Source of the DNA: CAYMDJ01 sp964537525
Lineage (GTDB): Archaea; Aenigmatarchaeota; Aenigmatarchaeia; QMZP01
DNA: 16,924 nt
Direction of reading: 5' to 3'
Assembly (NCBI GenBank): GCA_964537525.1
Contig: CAZIAB010000017.1
Location: 1 to 16,924, forward strand
The notes beneath the pieces were generated by a model, which saw only the letters and a program-made list of their open reading frames with translations, made no database searches and had not been told where the DNA came from. This document shows positions 13,001-16,924 of the stretch, one piece after another; within the stretch, counting starts at the first letter, position 1; the number at the start of each line of letters is the position of its first letter. Position numbers and translations under genes: made by a program.

Positions 13001-15919
13001 AACTCCTTCACTCTTGCGGGCACGGATTTTGAAGGCAACATACTGAACGGCAGCGTCAGCGCTATGAACTTCCTGGTCAACATAACGGACAACGATTTCG
13101 TGAACACGAGCTGGGCGAGCGTGCTTTATCCCAACGGGACGACCCTGACGTATTACCTGTACAACACCTCGAATGATGACTGGAGGTTCAATTTCACGAA
13201 CCCCGATCAGGTCGGAGACTACGTGGTTACGGTTTATGCGAATGACAGCGCAGGGAACCAGAACAGCACGGAAATGCCGGACGGTTACTTTGACGTGTAC
13301 ACAACGATACAGTTTCTCGGCTACGTAACAGACAAGAACAACATCACGATGGCAGCCAACTTCTCCCTTTACAGGGTCAGTTCCGGGTGGAAGATACACA
13401 GCTTCGCCACGAACTCCTCCTCGAACAATTTCTTCAACTGGACGCTCCACAACAGGGAGTATGACATGATGATTCAGGTGGGGCAGGAGAACATAACCTT
13501 CTACAACGCGAGCGCGAGGTATTCCGCGAGGACGCAGCACAACGTCTCAGACCCGCAGAACTGGACAGACCCCCTCGGGTTCGACTGGTTCCCGAACAAG
13601 ACGTCAACAGGCATATCAAAATTCACGCTTCCCAACACCGCAAAGAACATACTGCTGGGCTTTGCAGTGGACATCAGGAACCTCACGTACACGAGCGCAT
13701 ACGTAACGATAGATTACGAGAGCGCGCTTGCGCCGTGGCTCCAGACCACGACAGACACCTCTGAAAGCAAGTTCGAGGTACTTTACTGCTCAAGCTGGGA
13801 CTTTTATTCAAGGGTTTGCGGGACCGGGACCACTGACTTCTCATACCTGAACAGGGACCTTAACCCCAACATAAGCGGCTCCAGCTTTTCCTTCCCTGTC
13901 TCCGGTTTCTCTGCATACGCGATTGCGCAGGCGTGCACCAATGCGCAGGGCGCGCTGATTGACTGCAGCGGATATGAGCCTCCGGGGGATGATACTCCTG
14001 GAGGGAGCCCCGGCGGGAGCAGCAGCAGCGGGACAACAACCGTAACAACAACAGTGACCGATACGTTCCCGTTCACCGTCACGACGGACATAGGAAACGT
14101 GAGGGTGCATCCTGGGGAGAACAAGACGTACGCGTTTACGATAAAGAACAAGAGGACGGCAAGCAACATCACGGTGGATCTGGATGTCTACGGGCTTGAA
14201 GACCTGGTTATTCCAGAGAGCACGACCGTCTATCTCAATGCCAACCAGACGAAGACAGTCCTTATAACGGTTTCCGTCCCGGAGGGTATGGGAACAGGAA
14301 CGTATACGGGGGGCATAAAGGCCACTTCCGGGACAAAGGAGCTCGATGTGCCGATAACGATGACAGTGAGCCTTGAGGGAAGCAGGTTCCTTACGATGAT
14401 ACTTGAGATGATAACGAAGACCGTTGACCCCTACGGGACTCTCAGGTTCTCTGTAGAACTCAGGAACACCGGCTTTGCAAAGGAATTCAACGTGACTCTC
14501 GTGTACAGCATAAAGAACGCGAATACAGGGAAGACCGTCATGGAGACGAACGAGACCGTCTTCCTGAAGGATACCGTGGGATTCAGGAAGGCCATTGACA
14601 TGAGGGGAAATGTCTGGGAGTTCGGTGACTACTACCTGGACGTGTATGCATACTTCGGTGAGGGGAACATGTATTCCGTGAATGAGATAGAGGTCTTCAC
14701 AGTCACCATCCCCTTCTGGGAATCAGAGATAGGGAGGGTCATGCTCGCGATAATAGTCGCGTCCGCCATAATAGGGTTCGGTTATTTCGGGAGGAAGTGG
14801 TACATGAAATGGAGGATAGAGAAGGCAAGGTACATCTTCCCTGTCAACTATGGCAAGATACCGCAGGATATCGGTGACTCGTTCTGGATTGGGAAGATTG
14901 CAGAGACCAACAGGAAGGCCTGGTTCAACCCGGATGACCTGACAACCCATGCCATAATGGCCGGCTCAACAGGAGCCGGGAAGTCCGTAGGAGCGTCCGT
15001 CTTCGTTGAGGAGGCCCTTGAGAGGAAGATTCCTGTCATCGTTTTCGACCCCACTGCGCAGTGGACGGGATTCGTGAAGGCGGTCAATGACGAGCGGCTC
15101 ATCAGCAGGTATCCTGAGTTCGGGATGAGCAAGCGGGATGCCAAGGCCTACAAGGGACTAATCTATGAGGTGAATGACCCGCATATGAGAGTGGACCTCA
15201 AGAAATACATGATCCCCGGCGAGGTAACGGTCTTCACGATGAACAAACTCAGGGCCGGAGAGTATGACATTGCCGTGCAGAACATAGTGGATTCCATATT
15301 CGCCGCTCCATGGGAGGAATCAACGTCCCTGAAGATGATTATAGTCTTTGACGAGGTCCACAGGCTGCTTGAGAAGTACGGAGGGAAAGGTGGCTATGTC
15401 TATCTCGAGAAGGCGTGCAGGGAATTCAGGAAGTGGGGGATTGGACTTATAATGTGCTCGCAGGTGCTGGCTGACTTCAAGGAGGTCATAGCAGGTAACG
15501 TCCTCACAGACATACAGTTCAACACGAAGTCGATAGTCGACATAAACAAGGCAAAGAGCAAATATGGGGAAGTGTATGCCGAGAGGATATCAAGGCAGGG
15601 CGTCGGCGTGGGGATGGTTCAGAACCCCAAGTATAATGAAGGAAAACCGTATTTCATCCAGTTCAGGCCGACGTGGCACAACCCGCACAAGATAAGCGAC
15701 GAGGAGATGGAAACGTACAAGAAGTTCGAGAGGCAGCTGGACGTGATAGGAAACAAGATAGAGGACATGAAGAGCGCGAACCAGGACGTGTTCGACGTGG
15801 AACTGGAGTTCAAGCTCGCGAGCGACAAGCTGAAGAGGGGACAGTTCAGGATGGCGCAAATCTATATAACGTCTCTGCAACAACATTTAGGTATACGCGG
15901 TGAGGAAAATGAGCGATGA
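7043..15919 (+). CDS. Giant surface glycoprotein fused to a cytoplasmic HerA/FtsK-type ATPase
   Basis: The 2958-residue type I membrane protein has these parts in order. Signal peptide at 1 to about 28/29 (SLAA). Beta-sandwich strands at about 60-95 (NLTFYVRL...NATVNSAYFDV). Seven propeller repeats at about 107-396. Continuation of the beta-sandwich (PSNLSIDVGGNGTYDW). An EF-loop-like DTDSDGVVD at 674-682. Ig/invasin-like domains at about 817-923, 923-1035 and 1435-1523. A CBM4/9-like jelly roll at about 1186-1355. CARDB/NEW3-like and Ig-like domains at about 1532-1640 and 1979-2076. A Pro/Gly/Ser/Thr linker at 2313-2340. Two membrane-proximal beta domains at about 2341-2445 and 2446-2555. 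A transmembrane helix at about 2566-2582 and a basic stop-transfer stretch. The C-terminal 375 residues are a P-loop ATPase. I count roughly 150 or more N-x-S/T sequons, nearly all outside. Domain names are by eye. No internal start or broken frame separates the ATPase from the ectodomain. It is likely a surface receptor or adhesin joined to its own motor. Confidence 0.92.
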   Translation: MQNKGGRHFLVVVGLFIAIAFLASQSLAAVQQTPYTMSPFVLEFPFMESLFNDSTSFNESDYPIGGGNLTFYVRLSRNATVNSAYFDVQGKIVPIYSRQATPDGLQGMDIGNVTSNPGNEIATGSDGSKMLLLNSTSYWIWNFSVGIDDAYDVAIGNVTNDPGNEVVVGSDELYVLNQSGDLAWSFTDGGYIYDVAIGNVTNDPGNEIAAGSNDNYFYLVNSSGGHVWNYSTGADVSGVFIENITNTAGNEVVVGSDNVYVLNGSGGLEWSYTLTGDTALSVYAGNLTNDPGNEVVVGTVNGYVYVLNSSGSHVWNFSAGDDAYDVAIGDVTDEIDNEVVAGSRNNYIYTLNSSGGIVWTYLASEEIRGIAIGNLTNDPGNEVAAGSKSGYIHAFNFDYFPSNLSIDVGGNGTYDWNVSGKLRTTITTGDLASAFNYHLQNTCTESPCNITVIFNSDNVGKLNVSDINISFNYNASHVVSVTNVSAWSRTVGVSANETVGNYTTRISYTGYPEYLLNVSYIRINDGATSCDFNGTTGTVETVNGSNVCNVNNFTVPLSGSLPSTADLWDDTMDASVPFIINETDLGFTNETDNFFWRKNATIWDLSGGTVFYNISANASVDDPSVTGNEFLNVTWGASVCNITPGSATATCDSGSPAYTASSCGGGTFYVCKEDTDSDGVVDFFRWIQPNTASGTSWIYQVGGETDSLPNLSDANVTPNQSYWGDWFNYSVHVNDTDGDNVSVRMWYYLENQSSWFYYEEENVTQNGTLWFNTTSAQGWIGSNSYKFQYADFNSSGHQIHGWRNTSVSSGPEVTKRDPLVMHMYGDGQPVNRSSAIRLVVQVNDTVTGTNVSSGVNVTFWVMYNDSVWAPGNQTVTNSSGQCYYDFTPDGNYSVGNLTWRAGVLSDPLYNDTNSSDFNVTVGGLVSIHFTTPLDNYTIYRNGSNYIEARILDQYGMEVGVAGYNCSLFVSGEFINESETNSSGYCNFTWEPDCNTSFQVGYHVMDINLSDEPVSNYSIENSSDSITVKVKDELEITMWNPPALALYNKGGSVPLNSTVNDSCLQCGSGYNVTWFVKWRGWFYVDVNETAGFDRNDEVVIINGSLLQENNIQFGHWEISKTRVYYGGNLLTSDVLPWNDSGKTSLNESQVYVNNLSELVFVIDLPANTNRTFRVEFNTTAPSDQNISFMENSGFESGLAYPWTCIRYNCDPAFKPACICEILSEGTEENGSYSLYLSAESSGQDNGNIMGANISVARNITVNYITAKYKAWGTFGDGSYIRINAGSGSCTLTAPNASQAAAQWRTQTCYSTGFNGAEFMNVTVHDHGDGGSGQEASHVYIDYVCLSDSSGNCINHDGNLRGEIRSQTGIHDQTNGTWNIGDYEDVGLRTVVANASGEFYVTGLENRDVLIYGWSNLSGINISSNHCTYNESGFICMKNATLNLVCNVTDYNTSLPVYGHNVSYFDENGAFIGSNTTGTDGLAVFRWVNSSDVAGEHNWTCNITDDGNVFYNDTENNELWMSFNISTGNTTGVLYQQPQATESATGVNTSNNHSFVMNITLQNTGGSSMYNITISVNATTGVFYNTPTCSPLLPSATCQRNITVNVTYLADPGNYGIDVNVTWQNADATPGNVSNSTPLYIESNTILDIVQDEINYTIARGGSFEAGNLTVHAPGNTQLLNVTFTESGGDAASIVQWRSYEPQNLTSVAKGSVSNTTISLSVPEDTALGVYTTSVYANASDSVCSPASECWDYLTLNVNVTDQDWRVNYENFSKSIGPTPVNGSFYPYLIVTNNKDASYSFVLTRGGNLTYTSLSNTSFTLTSYQSKTILIYHNTSTGYEEGPYGFNITVNCTTPNAVPSEMNVSVTLTVINLSVTIISPNTTSPAGPLNASQAINIVVNASLSGNNSVLENNITWTVNVGGRNCTGLTSSYNNITELWSLSCNAPSITGNPLLADLNVTGHYSEGGLNISDIQANAVRYNDITPPGINSFTLAGTDFEGNILNGSVSAMNFLVNITDNDFVNTSWASVLYPNGTTLTYYLYNTSNDDWRFNFTNPDQVGDYVVTVYANDSAGNQNSTEMPDGYFDVYTTIQFLGYVTDKNNITMAANFSLYRVSSGWKIHSFATNSSSNNFFNWTLHNREYDMMIQVGQENITFYNASARYSARTQHNVSDPQNWTDPLGFDWFPNKTSTGISKFTLPNTAKNILLGFAVDIRNLTYTSAYVTIDYESALAPWLQTTTDTSESKFEVLYCSSWDFYSRVCGTGTTDFSYLNRDLNPNISGSSFSFPVSGFSAYAIAQACTNAQGALIDCSGYEPPGDDTPGGSPGGSSSSGTTTVTTTVTDTFPFTVTTDIGNVRVHPGENKTYAFTIKNKRTASNITVDLDVYGLEDLVIPESTTVYLNANQTKTVLITVSVPEGMGTGTYTGGIKATSGTKELDVPITMTVSLEGSRFLTMILEMITKTVDPYGTLRFSVELRNTGFAKEFNVTLVYSIKNANTGKTVMETNETVFLKDTVGFRKAIDMRGNVWEFGDYYLDVYAYFGEGNMYSVNEIEVFTVTIPFWESEIGRVMLAIIVASAIIGFGYFGRKWYMKWRIEKARYIFPVNYGKIPQDIGDSFWIGKIAETNRKAWFNPDDLTTHAIMAGSTGAGKSVGASVFVEEALERKIPVIVFDPTAQWTGFVKAVNDERLISRYPEFGMSKRDAKAYKGLIYEVNDPHMRVDLKKYMIPGEVTVFTMNKLRAGEYDIAVQNIVDSIFAAPWEESTSLKMIIVFDEVHRLLEKYGGKGGYVYLEKACREFRKWGIGLIMCSQVLADFKEVIAGNVLTDIQFNTKSIVDINKAKSKYGEVYAERISRQGVGVGMVQNPKYNEGKPYFIQFRPTWHNPHKISDEEMETYKKFERQLDVIGNKIEDMKSANQDVFDVELEFKLASDKLKRGQFRMAQIYITSLQQHLGIRGEENER
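7492..7537 (+). repeat. 46-bp exact direct repeat, copy 1 (blade 2)
   Basis: The 46 bases are identical to 7618-7663, at a period of exactly 126 bp (42 codons). They encode the core YDVAIGNVTNDPGNE of a blade. Identity over third codon positions points to recent duplication or gene conversion. Confidence 0.9.
7618..7663 (+). repeat. 46-bp exact direct repeat, copy 2 (blade 3)
   Basis: This is the second copy of the repeat at 7492-7537. The start of the unit recurs in blade 6 (8003-8028 matches 7484-7509 at 25 of 26 bases), and the AATGACCCGGGGAATGAG core also occurs in blades 5 and 7, giving a mosaic of shared blocks. Confidence 0.9.
14738..14788 (+). other. Transmembrane helix linking ectodomain and ATPase
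   Basis: Residues about 2566-2582 (VMLAIIVASAIIGFGYF) are the only long hydrophobic segment after the signal peptide. They are followed by GRKWYMKWRIEKAR, rich in Arg and Lys. By the positive-inside rule the 2540-residue N-terminal part is outside and the ATPase inside. Confidence 0.88.
15863..15869 (+). promoter_or_regulatory. Possible internal promoter for the coiled-coil gene
   Basis: TATATAA lies 43 nt before the ATG at 15909. A start about 26 nt downstream (near 15892) would leave a short leader containing the GGTGAGG ribosome site at 15899-15905. It sits in a stretch of codons atypical for this gene. It is a weak call, since read-through from the giant gene would also express the downstream gene. 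Confidence 0.3.
15899..15905 (+). promoter_or_regulatory. Shine-Dalgarno GGTGAGG before the overlapping start
   Basis: GGTGAGG lies 3 nt before the ATG at 15909, inside the last codons of the ATPase gene. It matches the archaeal GGTGA core and decides the start of the last gene in favour of the overlapping ATG. Confidence 0.6.
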
Positions 15920-16924
15920 GAAGGACATATCACCCGAGGAGAACGTGATGAGCCCGGAGGAGTTCGAGGCCATTGAGAAGAAGGAGGGTAGGAAGCCCCC
16001 CAGGATAGAAAAGGAAGAGAAAAGGGAAGTCAGGATCAAGAGCGCATCGGACATAGAGAAGCTCGTTCTGAAGACAGAGAAGCTCGAGGGGAAGTTCGAT
16101 GTGATGACTGCGGAGAGGCAGGCCCTCTCTGACAGGATATCCGTACTCAACGAGGAGATAGGGGAGATAAGGTCGTCTGTCCTCGGGAGGGACAGGGTCT
16201 TCACTGACATACAGACGGAGTTCAAGGAGATGAAGGAGTCTGTAAAGGATATATCGCCGAGGAGCATAGCGGCGAACCTGGAGAGGGGCGTGCAGGGAAT
16301 AGAGGTCAACGCTGTGAAGATAGAGGGTCTCGATGCCAGGACAAAGGAACTCTCCAAGGAGCTGAAGAGTATAAAGACAACGCTCTTCAAGATAAGGGAC
16401 GTGCAGAACCTGGTCGAAATCATAGAGGGGCTGAAGAAGAAGATTGACATTGTGGAGAAGGACAGGAAATACACCTCGAGGCTTGCCGGGAAGATAGAGG
16501 CCATGTTCGCGGAGATGAGCGAGAAGCTCGGGGAGGTCGACAGGTTCAAGGACAAGATAACGCTTAACGAGGACGCCATGCACGAGCTGATGAAGACGGT
16601 TGATATGGTTGACATAAAGCTCGACCAGATGGTCAAGAAGGATGACGTCAAGATGGTCGAGGACGAGTTTGCAAAGAAGATTGAGGCCTCCAGGATGGAG
16701 TGGGACGACAAGATTTATGACGTGAAGAAGATTGTTGACGAACTGCTCGAGGCCCTGAAGAACGCCGGGGTTAAGGGCATGCTCGAGAAGATGGGCAAGG
16801 TGAAGCTGAAGAGGGCCTTCGCCACAAAGAACGAGCTCGATGACATAAGGAGGAGGCTCGGGGACCTGAAGAGCCTGAGTGATGAAATGAAGGATATGAA
16901 GATGAGGCAGTTCATGGAGGCAGA
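15909..16924 (+). CDS. Soluble cytoplasmic coiled-coil protein (partial, runs off the right edge)
   Basis: At least 338 residues are visible with no stop before the window ends. The first 45 or so residues are acidic and probably disordered (MSDEKDISPEENVMSPEEF, then Lys/Glu-rich). From about residue 49 the sequence is almost continuous amphipathic helix. Leu59, Phe63, Met66, then Leu73, Ile77, Leu80, Ile84 and Ile87 follow a 4-3 heptad rhythm. There is no signal peptide, no transmembrane segment and no cysteine. The start overlaps the ATPase gene by 11 nt in another frame, with GGTGAGG upstream, so the two products are probably made together. It may be a cytoplasmic scaffold or partner of the ATPase. 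I do not recognise a family, and generic coiled-coil similarity would be misleading. Long reverse-strand frames here are by-products of GAG and AAG codons. Confidence 0.85.
   Translation, partial: MSDEKDISPEENVMSPEEFEAIEKKEGRKPPRIEKEEKREVRIKSASDIEKLVLKTEKLEGKFDVMTAERQALSDRISVLNEEIGEIRSSVLGRDRVFTDIQTEFKEMKESVKDISPRSIAANLERGVQGIEVNAVKIEGLDARTKELSKELKSIKTTLFKIRDVQNLVEIIEGLKKKIDIVEKDRKYTSRLAGKIEAMFAEMSEKLGEVDRFKDKITLNEDAMHELMKTVDMVDIKLDQMVKKDDVKMVEDEFAKKIEASRMEWDDKIYDVKKIVDELLEALKNAGVKGMLEKMGKVKLKRAFATKNELDDIRRRLGDLKSLSDEMKDMKMRQFMEA

Larger units (their letters stand above)
14789..15916 (+). other. HerA/FtsK-superfamily (DUF87-like) ATPase domain
   Basis: Walker A is GSTGAGKS at 2641-2648 (Lys2647, Ser2648), followed by VIVFDPTAQWTGF, the usual DP-x-x-x-[WY] strand of HerA/VirB4-like ATPases. 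Walker B is MIIVFDEVHRLL with Asp2770 and Glu2771. The next strand, GLIMCSQVLADF, carries the polar sensor Gln at 2807. The C-terminal PYFIQFRP...HNPHKISDEE resembles the end of archaeal DUF87 proteins. All catalytic elements are intact, so it should hydrolyse ATP. Family members act as hexamers that move DNA or protein; the substrate here is unknown. A charged helical tail of about 80 residues follows. Confidence 0.85.

Noticed and set aside
12926..13540. Reverse-strand open frame of 204 codons within the giant gene
   Set aside because: It lies wholly inside a convincing forward gene with continuous domains, has no start signal, and its translation lacks recognisable structure.
14789..15919. 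ATPase as a separate gene, with the giant frame as an artificial join
   Set aside because: The membrane helix and basic stop-transfer join the two parts in one frame. No ribosome site plus start is seen between the ectodomain and Walker A, and codon style is continuous.
15887..16711. Reverse-strand open frame of 274 codons (and another at 15930-16583)
   Set aside because: They mirror a forward coiled-coil gene: GAG and AAG read backwards give CTC and CTT, so long Leu-rich or Ser-rich frames arise by chance. No plausible signal, ribosome site or domain is seen.

Overview
The window is almost fully coding on the + strand. It carries five genes: two complete paralogous surface proteins, a 72-residue membrane/coiled-coil protein, one giant gene, and a coiled-coil gene that runs off the right edge. 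No RNA gene, transposase, CRISPR array or plausible reverse-strand gene was found. The organism looks archaeal. Arg is mostly AGG and Ile mostly ATA, promoters look like TATA boxes about 26 nt from starts, and ribosome sites match GGAGG/GGTGA. The surface proteins are single-pass, very rich in N-x-S/T sequons, and the ATPase belongs to the archaeal HerA/DUF87 type. The lineage cannot be fixed from this sequence; a DPANN-like or other poorly studied archaeon is only a guess.

Layout. 30-3233 and 3292-6696 encode two diverged tandem paralogues. Each has a signal peptide, about 1000 residues of beta-rich ectodomain, one C-terminal transmembrane helix and a short basic cytoplasmic tail. At 6697-6915, directly abutting the second, is a small protein with an N-terminal membrane helix and a C-terminal heptad coiled coil. 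After a 127-nt gap holding a strong hairpin and a probable promoter comes 7043-15919, a 2958-residue protein. It has a signal peptide, a seven-bladed beta-propeller apparently inserted in a beta-sandwich, a long series of Ig-like, jelly-roll and other beta domains with roughly 150 or more sequons, and one transmembrane helix. It ends in a cytoplasmic P-loop ATPase of the HerA/FtsK superfamily. The fifth gene (15909 to the edge) overlaps its end by 11 nt and encodes a soluble, highly charged coiled-coil protein.

Interpretation. Adjacency, a zero-length junction, an overlapping junction and shared motifs suggest one cell-surface machine. Two stalk-like glycoproteins and a giant adhesin-like ectodomain lie outside, a pumping-type ATPase sits inside, and two coiled-coil proteins could serve as membrane and cytoplasmic scaffold. 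HerA-family ATPases normally form hexamers that move DNA or protein. The most interesting reading is therefore a contact-dependent translocation or attachment apparatus whose motor is covalently fused to its own surface receptor. The function is inference; the architecture is read directly from the sequence.
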